Positions 1-8,576 of a DNA stretch of 64,000 bases are shown one piece after another. The DNA comes from Succinatimonas hippei. GTDB taxonomy: Bacteria > Pseudomonadota > Gammaproteobacteria > Enterobacterales > Succinivibrionaceae. Numbering within the stretch: the stretch's first letter is position 1; every line of letters begins with the position of its first letter. A model generated the notes under the pieces. It saw only the letters and a list, made by a program, of their open reading frames with translations, was not told where the DNA came from and ran no database searches. Location: contig SFGV01000002.1 in assembly GCA_004557545.1 (NCBI GenBank), positions 41,102 through 105,101 of the forward strand. The letters are read 5' to 3'. The position numbers and the translations under genes are program-made.

Positions 1-523
1 CAGCGACCATGGCGTCCGGAAAGGAGGCGCGTATGGCCTCTCTCTTTTCACGGGTGTTGATGAACTGATCTCCTGAGACCACCAGCCCCTGATGGATACT
101 TCCTTTGAAACCTAAAAGGTTTCCTGCGGCGATTTCCGCCTTGGCCATCAGTTCGGGATCCGAGTTGAAGAATCTCTCGTGACCTGCCATTTGACCAATC
201 TGATAGCCAAACGCTGTCAAATCCGCGTCATGGTAGGCAGCTTTGGTTGAGAAAACCGTATCTCCGATACGCAGTTTGGGACTTATGGCTCCGGCGCAGC
301 CGGTGTTGATAACTCTCTGCGCTCCTGCCTGACATATAAGCAGCGCGGTTACGGCCCCTGAGGCCACCTTGCCAATGCCGCACTGAACGATCACCGCCTC
401 GTGATCCTGTAAAAGCCCGTGGTGAAATTCAATTCCGCCTATATTCTGGATATGGTGGTCTTTGAGCTTTGCGGTCAGATCCCTGACCTCTGGCTCCATT
501 GCGCCAATGATGCCGGTAATCAT
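1..523 (-). CDS. mtnN: 5'-methylthioadenosine/S-adenosylhomocysteine nucleosidase, N-terminal part
   Basis: This enzyme hydrolyses methylthioadenosine and S-adenosylhomocysteine to adenine plus the thio-sugar, in methionine salvage and the activated methyl cycle. I translated the open frame that runs off the left edge: 174 residues of a family that is usually about 230 long. It opens with the family N-terminus (IIGAMEPEV, residues 5-13, carrying the catalytic-loop Glu), has a nucleoside-phosphorylase core with NTGCAGAI near residue 73, and the VSGDQF motif at about 149-154. The C-terminal part with the catalytic Asp lies outside the window. The only in-frame ATG in the leader is at 523. No strong ribosome site precedes it, so the start rests on homology. 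It is divergent from glgC. Confidence 0.93.
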   Translation of the reverse strand, partial: MITGIIGAMEPEVRDLTAKLKDHHIQNIGGIEFHHGLLQDHEAVIVQCGIGKVASGAVTALLICQAGAQRVINTGCAGAISPKLRIGDTVFSTKAAYHDADLTAFGYQIGQMAGHERFFNSDPELMAKAEIAAGNLLGFKGSIHQGLVVSGDQFINTREKREAIRASFPDAMVA

Positions 524-1031
524 GATGATATTGATAATTTATAAATAAAATTGCCTGAAGTTCTGTGCGCAATTATATCAGGACACTCAGAGAGCGACCG
601 GCTTGTGAGATTCTAATTCTCAAGTCTCAGGTTCTGGACTTGACGTCTCTTCAGACGAACATCTTAATTTGCCGACAGCTCCTGATTTTCAGTTTATAGA
701 AAACAGTTTAAGCCTTAAGAATTATACGAGTAGTAATAATATATTGTTCTTGAAGATATGTTCAGCCATGGAAGTATGGAAATTCACGGGCAAACAAATA
801 TGGTGACTAATGCACAGTTTTACGCAAAAAACGCGAAATAATTTGCGTGCGCTCTCAAATCCGTCAGAACCATCGTGGAAAGGCTGTATTGCAGGTTTCA
901 TAATCATCTTCAGATGACAAGAAAAAAGAAGCAACGGGTCTGCAATGCCCGCTTGCGAGCCTGAACGGTTATGAGCTGGGTACGGCCGTTCTTCACGAAC
1001 AATATGGCAGGAATTTCCGGGAGTGGCAGAT
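524..1031. other. Divergent intergenic region mtnN/glgC
   Basis: About 500 bases with no credible gene. It holds the mtnN promoter, AT-rich sequence around 720-745, and at 831-848 an imperfect inverted repeat (ACGC-g-AAAT-a-ATTTGCGT). That repeat resembles the perfect dyad at 31780-31798. Small open frames here lack ribosome sites and overlap glgC antisense. Confidence 0.4.
572..580 (-). promoter_or_regulatory. Extended -10 promoter for mtnN
   Basis: Read on the minus strand, positions 580-572 give TGA followed by a perfect TATAAT, an extended -10 element. Transcription would start near 565, leaving a 40-nt leader before the mtnN ATG. No good -35 hexamer lies 16-18 bp upstream, as is common for extended -10 promoters. 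Confidence 0.5.
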
Positions 1032-2351
1032 ATGGAAAACGCTCGTGATGTAGCAAAACAAACGATGGCACTGGTTTTGGCTGGTGGCAGAGGTAGCAGA
1101 CTTAAAATGCTCACCGACAACCGCGCCAAGCCTGCGGTATATTTCGGCGGCAAATACAGGATCATCGATTTCGCCCTCTCAAACTGCGTTAACTCAGGGA
1201 TCATGCGCATAGGCGTGGTTACCCAGTACAAGTCGCATTCATTACTGCGTCATCTGCAGTCAGGGTGGTCATTCCTGCGCAACCAGTTCAATGAGTTTAT
1301 CGATCTGCTTCCGGCTCAGCAGCGTGTTGATGAGGAGCACTGGTATCAGGGCACGGCCGACGCTGTATATCAGAACATCGATATCATCAAGGATCACAGA
1401 CCAAAATATGTTCTCATTCTGGCAGGCGATCACATCTACAAGATGGATTACTCAGCCCTTGTAATGGATCATATCCGCATGGGATCACCCGTAACGGTCG
1501 CGTGCATCCCGGTACCCAGGTCACAGGCCAGCGCGCTTGGCGTTATGGAGGTAAACGATGACAACCTCATAACCAAGTTCGTCGAAAAGCCCAAGGATCC
1601 TCCGGCGATGCCTGGCAATCCCAATATGTCCCTGGCCTCAATGGGAATTTATGTATTTGACGCCGATTTCCTGTATAAGGTGCTGGACCGTGACGCGGCT
1701 ACCGCCGGATCGCACAGGGATTTTGGCATGGACATCATCCCCTCCATGGTAAGGGATCATCTGGCTCATGCCCATGATTTCTCAAAGAGCTGCATCAGAA
1801 ACCGCGGAAACAAGAGCATAGTTTACTGGCGTGATGTCGGAACCATTGACGCGTACTGGGAAGCCAATATGGATATCGCATCAGTACAGCCTCAGCTGGA
1901 TGTTTATGACAGCAACTGGCCTATCTGGACCAATCAGGTCCAGCAGCCGCCGGCAAAGTTCGTGCAGGATATCAACGGCACATCCTCCATTGTGAGAAAC
2001 TCAACCTGCTCGGCAGGATGCATTATCTCCGGATCTTCAATCAACCAGTCGGTGCTTTTCACTTCAATAAGACTGCATTCAAACTGCTTTATCAGCGAGT
2101 CGGTGATCCTGCCATTCTGCATCATCCACCGCGGCTGCAGGCTTACCAAGGTAATTTTGGATCGCGGCGTTGAAGTTCCCCGCGGACTTATCATCGGTGA
2201 GAACGCCGAGCTTGACTCCAGGCGTTTCTACCGTTCAGAAGGCGGCGTTACTCTGGTTACCCGCAAGATGATGGAGAATCTGCGCAAGAGTGAGCCTGAG
2301 GTATTCGCGGACTTTGACAATTACCGCGCGCCTTATATACCTTCGTACTGA
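1032..2351 (+). CDS. glgC: Glucose-1-phosphate adenylyltransferase (ADP-glucose pyrophosphorylase)
   Basis: It makes ADP-glucose from glucose-1-phosphate and ATP, the committed step of bacterial glycogen synthesis. The nucleotide-binding signature LAGGRGSRL is at about residues 15-23, followed by RAKPAVYFGGKYRIIDF, which contains the Lys/Arg positions linked to allosteric control. A left-handed beta-helix of hexapeptide-like repeats fills the C-terminal third. Length is 439 residues, close to enteric GlgC. A GTG at 1023 is possible, but GGGAG at 1019-1023 sits 8 nt before the ATG at 1032, which I prefer. No other glycogen genes are nearby, and a terminator follows, so it looks monocistronic. 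Confidence 0.95.
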   Translation: MENARDVAKQTMALVLAGGRGSRLKMLTDNRAKPAVYFGGKYRIIDFALSNCVNSGIMRIGVVTQYKSHSLLRHLQSGWSFLRNQFNEFIDLLPAQQRVDEEHWYQGTADAVYQNIDIIKDHRPKYVLILAGDHIYKMDYSALVMDHIRMGSPVTVACIPVPRSQASALGVMEVNDDNLITKFVEKPKDPPAMPGNPNMSLASMGIYVFDADFLYKVLDRDAATAGSHRDFGMDIIPSMVRDHLAHAHDFSKSCIRNRGNKSIVYWRDVGTIDAYWEANMDIASVQPQLDVYDSNWPIWTNQVQQPPAKFVQDINGTSSIVRNSTCSAGCIISGSSINQSVLFTSIRLHSNCFISESVILPFCIIHRGCRLTKVILDRGVEVPRGLIIGENAELDSRRFYRSEGGVTLVTRKMMENLRKSEPEVFADFDNYRAPYIPSY

Positions 2352-2362
2352 TAAAAAATAGA

Positions 2363-2394
2363 AAAAACTGCCGGCCTCTGGCCGGCTTTTTTTT
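2363..2394 (+). terminator. Intrinsic terminator after glgC
   Basis: A 7-bp GC stem (GCCGGCC / GGCCGGC at 2370-2376 and 2380-2386) with a TCT loop is followed by eight T residues. It lies 10 bases after the glgC stop. Confidence 0.9.
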
Positions 2395-2637
2395 GCGGAT
2401 AAATTCAAAAGACAGACCAGCTGCAGCAGAGCATGCGGGGTATTTGAGGCGTTGAAAACTCGGACGGCAGGGCGAAAATAGGCTCAAAAGCATGACAGGA
2501 GCATCAGCCTTGGGTCAAAATCAGCTCTTTTGGCGCTTCTCTGGTAGAATTTACGCAACTTTTCAGGCATTCAGACCGGTTCTTTAAACAGGATCGGAAA
2601 ATTTCGAAAGACAGACGAATAGAGTCGGTATTTAATC

Positions 2638-3795
2638 ATGGTTGATACTAGATCAGCGGGCAATCCGGTTACGAGCGATGATCCGGTGTTTGACGACATC
2701 AGACCCTGCCGTGACAGCGAGGTGCGTCAGGAACTGCTTAAAATCGTCAATGACAGGACGGTTATAGACAGCATTCTGAGGTTCCGTCATCCTGTGCTGG
2801 CAAAGCGCTTCGGGTTCCTGTTCGCGCCTTTTGTAAAGAGTTACCTTTCGCGTTTGGTGTCATCGATAAATACAATAGATGATTTTCAAAAACGCGTTGC
2901 CGATTTTATGGGACAGGTCTCAAGGACCACCACAGACGGCGTAACGTATGAGGGTTTTGATGATCTTGAGAAAGGCAAGGGGTATCTCTTCATATCAAAT
3001 CACCGCGATATTTCACTTGATCCGGCGTTTATTGACATGGCGCTGTATCTTCACGGGCTGGATACGGTAAGGATCGCGATAGGTGACAACCTGCTCAGGA
3101 TCCCGGCGGCGACATCGCTTATGCGTCTTAACAAGAGCTTTCTGGTCAAACGCTCGCTAAAATCCCCCCGCGAGAAACTGGTGGCGTTTACCAAGCTCTC
3201 AGAATACATTGGACTTTCAGTCTCCGAGGGGCATTCGGTATGGATAGCCCAGCGTGAGGGAAGAGCCAAGGACGGAGATGACCGGACTGAAAGCGCGGTG
3301 CTTAAAATGATTGGACTGAACGGCCGCAAGCAGCGCAAGAGCTTTAAGGACTATATGACATCGCTCAATATAGTGCCAGTCGCCCTCTCTTATGAATACG
3401 ATCCCAATGACGAGGCCAAGGCGCGCGAGCTTTATGAACGCGAGAAAAACGGCGGGGAGTATCATAAGGAAGCCTTTGAGGACATAGATACCATTACCCG
3501 CGGGATCCGCGGATACAAGGGCAGAGTCTGTGTCAGGGCGGGAAAGCCCATCACCGGCGGTTTTGAGGACGCGGATGAGCTCGCGCAGATAATCGATACT
3601 TTTGTGTGGCGCAATTACGAGATTTTCCCGAGCGCGGAAGCCGCTGCGGGAGTAGAGAGCTCTCAGAAACAGAAGGTATCGGAGTTCGAAAACCGGCTTG
3701 AACAGTATCCTCAGGAGCTTCGCGACAGAGTGAGACACATGTACGCGATGCCTTACAAAAACCGTATGAATTCACTAAAAGAGGCTGATGACTGA
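2638..3795 (+). CDS. PlsC/PlsB-type glycerolipid acyltransferase
   Basis: Predicted membrane-associated acyltransferase of the glycerol-phosphate acyltransferase superfamily, 385 residues. SNHRDISLDPAF at about 120-131 corresponds to the catalytic His-Asp block; the spacing to the second Asp is one residue longer than in HX4D enzymes, and an Asp also sits two residues after the His. REGRAKDG at about 206-213 corresponds to the glycerol-phosphate-binding block. There is no clear transmembrane span, so it may be peripheral. Substrate is inferred only: lysophosphatidate, or another acyl acceptor. It overlaps the next gene by one base (TGATG), which suggests coupled translation. The ribosome site is weak. 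Confidence 0.8.
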   Translation: MVDTRSAGNPVTSDDPVFDDIRPCRDSEVRQELLKIVNDRTVIDSILRFRHPVLAKRFGFLFAPFVKSYLSRLVSSINTIDDFQKRVADFMGQVSRTTTDGVTYEGFDDLEKGKGYLFISNHRDISLDPAFIDMALYLHGLDTVRIAIGDNLLRIPAATSLMRLNKSFLVKRSLKSPREKLVAFTKLSEYIGLSVSEGHSVWIAQREGRAKDGDDRTESAVLKMIGLNGRKQRKSFKDYMTSLNIVPVALSYEYDPNDEAKARELYEREKNGGEYHKEAFEDIDTITRGIRGYKGRVCVRAGKPITGGFEDADELAQIIDTFVWRNYEIFPSAEAAAGVESSQKQKVSEFENRLEQYPQELRDRVRHMYAMPYKNRMNSLKEADD

Positions 3796-4376
3796 TGCAG
3801 AGGCATTCGTTCATGGCTAGACTGTCCGTTCGTAACGAGGATGGAAGCGTAAGCGTACTCAGGCTTATCTGTCTTGTGGTGCTGGCGCTGTGCATGCTCT
3901 CATATGGCATTACACTTTTCGCTCGTGATGATGACAAAGGCCTCGCTCAGAGTAACAGCGTATCTGAAAGAGAAAGTGAGGTCTCAGCCGCAGTTAAGGA
4001 TACTGATGATGATCCTGATGCTGGCACTGTTCGCGCGATCGCTTTTCGCGAGCTTGACGAGGCTGACGAGTATTACCGCCAGTGCGGAACCGTAAATGAG
4101 GGCTTCGTCGGCTGTGACTGGAAATTCTCCCCTTCAGTCTCTAAGTATTATGAGGGAAAGAGCGTGGCCGCCGATGACGGATTTGCCATCACTCTTAGCG
4201 CGAAGCCCGGGAACCCCGATCGCGGCAGATGCGCCCTGCTTGAGGTAACATCAGGCGGTGACCATACCTCTCTTGATGAGCATGGCAGGGTCTCGGAGTG
4301 CTTCCCCAGAGAAAAACCGCAGGTAGCGAGCAACTCTACAGCCCAGTCTGCGAGTGAAACCAATAATAACGGCTAG
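3795..4376 (+). CDS. Membrane-anchored protein with pilin-like C-terminal domain
   Basis: A 193-residue protein of unknown function. One hydrophobic segment (about residues 20-42) is followed by an acidic linker, then a domain with four cysteines (97, 107, 146, 169). The order there - YY, GCDW, DGFAITLSAKP, a Cys strand, DEHG, ECF - recalls the beta-sheet half of PilE-like type IV pilins, which end in a disulfide-closed loop. The N-terminus lacks the usual G|FTLIE prepilin cleavage site and the Glu at +5, so it is not a standard pilin. The tail is Ser/Asn-rich. The start overlaps the acyltransferase stop; an internal ATG at 3813 is an alternative. Existence as a gene is likely; the pilin link is a resemblance only. 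Confidence 0.75.
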   Translation: MQRHSFMARLSVRNEDGSVSVLRLICLVVLALCMLSYGITLFARDDDKGLAQSNSVSERESEVSAAVKDTDDDPDAGTVRAIAFRELDEADEYYRQCGTVNEGFVGCDWKFSPSVSKYYEGKSVAADDGFAITLSAKPGNPDRGRCALLEVTSGGDHTSLDEHGRVSECFPREKPQVASNSTAQSASETNNNG

Positions 4377-4404
4377 TTTTTTACTACTGACAGGAACACA
4401 GTTT

Positions 4405-5070
4405 ATGAAGATTTCGCGCAACACCGTAGCCACCGTAGCTTTCACCGTAACCGATGAAAGCGGCAAAGTGGTAGGACGCACCCAGCCTGATGAGCCGGTA
4501 ACCGCTTTAATCGGTTACCACTTTCTGGTACCCGGGCTTGAAAAGGCCCTTGACGGTCATGAGCCGGGCGACTCATTCTCAGTTACTCTTACTCCCAGGG
4601 ATTCATACGGCGAGTTTGACGAGACCCTGGTGCAGGAAATCGACCGCAGGATGTTCGGCGATTTCCCCATCGCCGTAGGCAATGTTTTTGAGGCTGATTC
4701 AAACAGCGGCCCCGTCGCCGTGGTCATAAAGGAGATCAAAGACAAGACTGTGGTGGTGGACGGCAATCATCCGCTTGCCGGCAAAACCTTAAACTTCCTG
4801 GTTGAGGTAAAGGATGTGCGTGAGGCAACAGAGGAAGAGAAAAAGCACGGTCACGCGCACCCTGACGGTAAATGCCCGAGCGAGGAGCATGAGCATGGTC
4901 ACTGCTGCTGTGGCCACCATCATGACGATGATCATGAATGCTGTCATCATCACCACGATGAGGAAGATCATGAGTGTTGCCATCACCACCATGATCATGA
5001 TGAGGGTGAATGCCACTGCCATCATCACGATGATGAAGACCAATGTCAGTGCCACGGCGATAAGCAGTAA
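4405..5070 (+). CDS. slyD: SlyD peptidyl-prolyl isomerase and metallochaperone
   Basis: FKBP-type proline isomerase and chaperone that also stores and delivers nickel for hydrogenase maturation in enterics. FKBP halves (about 1-70 and 120-140) flank the insert-in-flap chaperone domain (about 75-118); NHPLAG and EATEEE are typical SlyD. The tail from about residue 148 to the end (221) is extreme: 25 His and 12 Cys among acidic residues, in repeats such as HECCHHHHDEED. The start is the ATG at 4405, with AGGA nine bases upstream; the frame is open to 4354 but that part does not match the family. Confidence 0.95.
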   Translation: MKISRNTVATVAFTVTDESGKVVGRTQPDEPVTALIGYHFLVPGLEKALDGHEPGDSFSVTLTPRDSYGEFDETLVQEIDRRMFGDFPIAVGNVFEADSNSGPVAVVIKEIKDKTVVVDGNHPLAGKTLNFLVEVKDVREATEEEKKHGHAHPDGKCPSEEHEHGHCCCGHHHDDDHECCHHHHDEEDHECCHHHHDHDEGECHCHHHDDEDQCQCHGDKQ

Positions 5071-5099
5071 TTATTAAGCGCGGCAAAACCGCGCTCTGA

Positions 5100-5134
5100 C
5101 CCGGGCAGGAATACCTGTCCGGGCTTGTTTTCTT
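5100..5134 (+). terminator. Intrinsic terminator after slyD
   Basis: A 10-bp stem with one G-U pair (5100-5109 with 5114-5123) and an AATA loop is followed by CTTGTTTTCTT. A second hairpin without a T-run (AGCGCGG/CCGCGCT, 5077-5095) lies just upstream. Confidence 0.75.
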
Positions 5135-5148
5135 ACAGGGCTTTATTT

Positions 5149-6603
5149 ATGAAATTCATACTCCGCCTTTTCCCTGAGATCTCAATCAAAAGCCGTCCGG
5201 TTCGTACCAGGCTTATCCGTCAGGTAAGGCAGAACCTAACAAACGCGTGCGCCGCGCACGGAATAAAGGTGCTGGCAGATGCCCAGTGGGACAAGGTGGT
5301 CGCCGACTTTGACGAGAGTACCGACAGGAATACCGCGATCCGCGAGCTCTCACGCGTTCCCGGGATCCATTCCTTCATGGAGGTAAAGCAGTATGATTTC
5401 ACCACGCTTGATGATCTCTACGAGGCCATTAAAGCGCAAAGCGGTCCTAAGATCACCGGTCATACCTTTGCCGTGAGGGTGCGCCGCCGCGGTCAGCATG
5501 AGTTCAACTCGCAGCAGGCGGAGCGGATCATCGGAGGTAAATTTAAAGCGGAGTTCAACTCAAGAGGCGTGGATCTGGAAAATCCCGAGGTCACCATTCA
5601 TATTGAGATTGAAAGCCAGACCGCCTACGTCACGGGCGAGAGAATTGAAGGTATGGGCGGTTTTCCGGTCGGCACCCAGGGTGAGGTTTTCTCGCTTATT
5701 TCAGGAGGATATGACTCGGGTGTATCGTCATATCGCGTGATTCACCGCGGATGCCGCGTGAATTATCTCTTCTTCAACATGGGAGGAACCGCTCATGAGC
5801 TAGGGGTAAAGCAGGAGGCGTATTTCATATGGAACCGCTACGCGGCGTCCCACAAGGTACGCTTTGTTACCGTGCCTTTTGAGGAAGTGGTTGGTCAGAT
5901 CCTGGAAAAGGTTCACCACGGAGTGCGCGGAGTGGTGTTAAAGCGCATGATGATGCGGGCAGGCGAGCAGATCTGCAGACGCTACCACGCACAGGCTCTG
6001 GTGACCGGTGAAAGTCTGGGACAGGTTTCATCGCAGACCATAACCAACCTTTCGCATATCGATCAGGCAACCGGCATGCTCATCATCAGACCCCTTGTGA
6101 CCATGGACAAGCAGGATATTATCGATGAGGCTGTCAGGATCGGCACGGCGGGCTTTGCCGAGACCATGCCTGAGTACTGCGGCGTTATATCGGATCATCC
6201 AAATGTCTGCCCCAAACGCGAGTTTGTTGAGGCTGAAGAGGCGAAGATGGCTCAAGGGCTTATCGAACGGGCCATCGAGAAAAGCCGTGCGGTTGATATA
6301 CACGAAATTCCACAAGACACCGACAGACTCAAGACTGTGGTAGAGGAAGTAAGCGATCTTGGAAGCCGGGACATTGTGATAGATGTCAGAGCGCCTGATG
6401 ACGCGGAGAAGTCACCTGTAGATCCGCGTGGACACGAGCTGATCCTGATGCCGTTTTACCGCGTGGCTAAGGATTTTGAGAAGCTTGACAGGTCAAGAAC
6501 CTACGCGCTGTATTGCGATCAGGGAGTGATGAGCCAGATGCAGGCAAGACAGCTTAAGGAAATGGGCTATCACAACATCAGAGTGTGGCGCCCGAAGAGC
6601 TGA
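5149..6603 (+). CDS. thiI: tRNA 4-thiouridine synthase / thiamine thiazole sulfur carrier ThiI
   Basis: ThiI adenylates U8 of tRNA and transfers sulfur to make 4-thiouridine; in enterics it also passes sulfur to ThiS for thiamine. Residues 1-165 hold the ferredoxin-like and THUMP domains. The P-loop SGGYDSGVSS is near 185, EYCGVIS carries the disulfide-partner Cys, and a C-terminal rhodanese domain ends with LYCDQGVMS, whose Cys is the persulfide carrier. Length is 484 residues (E. coli 482). The start is the ATG at 5149 (MKFILRLFPEI), with AGGG eight bases upstream. Confidence 0.97.
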   Translation: MKFILRLFPEISIKSRPVRTRLIRQVRQNLTNACAAHGIKVLADAQWDKVVADFDESTDRNTAIRELSRVPGIHSFMEVKQYDFTTLDDLYEAIKAQSGPKITGHTFAVRVRRRGQHEFNSQQAERIIGGKFKAEFNSRGVDLENPEVTIHIEIESQTAYVTGERIEGMGGFPVGTQGEVFSLISGGYDSGVSSYRVIHRGCRVNYLFFNMGGTAHELGVKQEAYFIWNRYAASHKVRFVTVPFEEVVGQILEKVHHGVRGVVLKRMMMRAGEQICRRYHAQALVTGESLGQVSSQTITNLSHIDQATGMLIIRPLVTMDKQDIIDEAVRIGTAGFAETMPEYCGVISDHPNVCPKREFVEAEEAKMAQGLIERAIEKSRAVDIHEIPQDTDRLKTVVEEVSDLGSRDIVIDVRAPDDAEKSPVDPRGHELILMPFYRVAKDFEKLDRSRTYALYCDQGVMSQMQARQLKEMGYHNIRVWRPKS

Positions 6604-6608
6604 TCTGA

Positions 6609-6628
6609 CACCGCCTTTTCAGGCGGTG
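6609..6628. terminator. Hairpin between convergent thiI and yajL
   Basis: A 7-bp stem CACCGCC/GGCGGTG with a TTTTCA loop lies between the two stop codons. There is no real T-run on either side, so it is at best a weak shared terminator. Confidence 0.4.
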
Positions 6629-6653
6629 AGTATAAATGCCGCGGCGGACAGCC

Positions 6654-7217
6654 TCAGTTTTGAGGAGTTAAAAGCATTCCGGCCGCGACCTTCTGGGCGA
6701 TTACAGGTCCTTCCAGAGCCTTTAAGATAGCAATCGCGAATTGCAATGAGAAAGCTGGGCCTTTGCCCGTAATGATAAGGCCGTCCTCTGAGATCTCTAC
6801 GCCGCGCCCCGTGCAGTTGCCGATCCCGTCGGTGCATCCGGGATACCCGGTGGCGCGCTGAGTGGTAATTATCCCGTCATGCGCCAGCACAAAGCCCGGA
6901 GCGGCGCAGATGGCGGCGATAAGTCTGCTGTGATCCTGCTGATCTTTTAGCATCTGACGGAGCTTTTCGCTCTGCTGACAGGCCTGCGCGCCTTTGAGCC
7001 CGCCCGGGATCACAATGACATCGTAACGTTCGGAGCACTGCTCAAGGTTGCGGTCACACAGTACCCTGGTGCCATGCGCCAGCTTGACCTCGGTAGCGCC
7101 GTTGGGCGCGACCGCGGCCTTGGTTATGTTAAGCCCGCCGCGGGAGAGCACATCAGCAACTGCGGTTATTTCAATGTCCTCACTGCCGTTAGCATAGACG
7201 AGCAAAGCCTGTTTCAT
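6654..7217 (-). CDS. yajL: DJ-1/PfpI family protein YajL
   Basis: YajL is a DJ-1-like protein linked to oxidative and electrophile stress protection and reported as a deglycase/chaperone; the precise activity is debated. The frame shows the family fold: VIPGG near 70, and the nucleophile-elbow motif AAICAAPGFVL with Cys104, plus acidic residues near 13-16 that would support the reactive Cys. Length is 187 residues. The start at 7217 is chosen from AGGAG seven to eleven bases before the ATG; the frame extends upstream to 7325 but without homology. It is convergent with thiI. Confidence 0.92.
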   Translation of the reverse strand: MKQALLVYANGSEDIEITAVADVLSRGGLNITKAAVAPNGATEVKLAHGTRVLCDRNLEQCSERYDVIVIPGGLKGAQACQQSEKLRQMLKDQQDHSRLIAAICAAPGFVLAHDGIITTQRATGYPGCTDGIGNCTGRGVEISEDGLIITGKGPAFSLQFAIAILKALEGPVIAQKVAAGMLLTPQN

Positions 7218-7251
7218 CCAAAACTCCTGCAAAAATAACAGTTTTTTATAT

Positions 7252-7286
7252 GAAAACGCGGCAGCCTCAGACTGAGGTCTTGCCGC
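7252..7286 (-). terminator. Hairpin terminator after lolE
   Basis: A two-tier stem: outer GCGGCA/TGCCGC (7258-7263 with 7281-7286) and inner CCTCA/TGAGG with a 3-nt loop. On the minus strand it is followed by GTTTTC. It lies between lolE and yajL and probably separates the two. Confidence 0.6.
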
Positions 7287-7346
7287 TTTGATGCAGATTA
7301 TAGGCAGGATGAAACGGGTTCTCAATTAAAAAAAGAACCGGTTTTT

Positions 7347-8576
7347 TCATACATTGAGCTCGCGCGCGGGTTCTATGCCTGAGGCGCGTACGGCGGGGAA
7401 GAGCGAGGCCAGAACGCTCATAAAAAGAGCCGTAACTGTGACGAGCAGCACATCGCCAGGCACAAGCGCCGATGGTATGAAATCTATGAAATAGACATCA
7501 GGATTTAAAAATTTCATATGAAAGACCGTTTCGATGCCTTTCATGATGGGAGTGAGAAAACAGGACACCGCGCAGCCTGTGACAGCGCCGGTCAGAGTAC
7601 CTCTGGCGCCCTGCAGGAATCCCATCAGGGTAAATAGTCTTACCACCGAGGATCTGGTCGCGCCCATGGTGCGCAATATGGCGATTTCGCGGCTTTTTTC
7701 GGATACTGACATCAGAAGATTGGCGATGATGTTAAAGCAGGCCACGGCCATAACCAGGATCATCGCAAGGTACATGACGCCGCGGACTAACTGGATATCG
7801 TTGTAAAGCTTGCCCTCCGTTTCCATCCAGGTCTGCAGCGAGGCGCGCTCGCCAAGTCTCATCGCTGCAAAATAAAGCTGATCAGGCGCTTTTAAAAGAT
7901 CCCTGCATCCGAGCATGATGAGGTTTGGAGCCTTAAGTCCAGCGGATTTTACCGCGTCATCAAGTCTCATGAACGCCAGCATGCCGTCCATCTGCCCGCC
8001 TACGCTGAAGGTTCCCGCGACTTTTACATCCTCCGCCCCGTCATTACCGAGCGCGCCATCGGATGAGGACATGACCGTGACAAGGTCACCCTCACTGACA
8101 CCAAGGGTTTTGGCGGCTGATTTGCCGATCACTATTGAGGGGTGATTGTCAGAGTCCTTTTGCGGTATGGTCTTAAGCGTTGAAAAACGCGCCATGGCTC
8201 TGGCGGCGCGGGATTCTTCCTGTATCCCGGTTATCTTTACGGGAGCGAAATTCCCATTGGCGCTTAGGATCACATCGCGGCTTACGGCAGGCTCGGCATA
8301 GGTTATGGAAGGATCCTGCCTTAGTAATTTCAGATCCTCGTCAAGGCGAGAAAAACCACCTGGAGCTGAGGTAAGCGTACCGGCTGGGATCACCGCGAGA
8401 ACCCGGTTCTCAAGCTCACGCTCAAAACCGTTCATCGCGGAAAGCCCTATGATGAGCGCGGCTACCCCCAGAGTTATCCCTGCAGATGACGCGAAAGACA
8501 TAAAACGGGCAAGCGGACCGTAGCGGCGCGATCTGGTAAGGCGCCAGGCAAGTCTCAGACTAATAAACTCAGTCAT
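7347..8576 (-). CDS. lolE: Lipoprotein-releasing ABC permease LolE
   Basis: Inner-membrane permease of LolCDE, which extracts outer-membrane lipoproteins from the inner membrane and hands them to LolA. Four membrane helices with a large periplasmic domain between the first and second; ALIIGLSAMNGFEREL early and SREIAILRTMGATRSSV before the third helix are FtsX-family and LolE hallmarks. DVYFIDFIPS near the C-terminus matches LolE rather than LolC. It has 409 residues. The start overlaps the end of lolD by 8 bases, so translation is likely coupled. It is the last gene of lolC-lolD-lolE. Confidence 0.94.
   Translation of the reverse strand: MTEFISLRLAWRLTRSRRYGPLARFMSFASSAGITLGVAALIIGLSAMNGFERELENRVLAVIPAGTLTSAPGGFSRLDEDLKLLRQDPSITYAEPAVSRDVILSANGNFAPVKITGIQEESRAARAMARFSTLKTIPQKDSDNHPSIVIGKSAAKTLGVSEGDLVTVMSSSDGALGNDGAEDVKVAGTFSVGGQMDGMLAFMRLDDAVKSAGLKAPNLIMLGCRDLLKAPDQLYFAAMRLGERASLQTWMETEGKLYNDIQLVRGVMYLAMILVMAVACFNIIANLLMSVSEKSREIAILRTMGATRSSVVRLFTLMGFLQGARGTLTGAVTGCAVSCFLTPIMKGIETVFHMKFLNPDVYFIDFIPSALVPGDVLLVTVTALFMSVLASLFPAVRASGIEPARELNV

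Noticed and set aside
722..1231. 169-codon minus-strand frame at the glgC start
   Set aside because: Antisense to glgC for a third of its length, low-complexity composition, no ribosome site.
3217..3738. 173-codon minus-strand frame inside the acyltransferase gene
   Set aside because: Shadow of a well-supported gene.
4736..5086. Frames opposite and beside the SlyD tail
   Set aside because: They arise from the repetitive His/Asp codons (CAT/GAT) of slyD.
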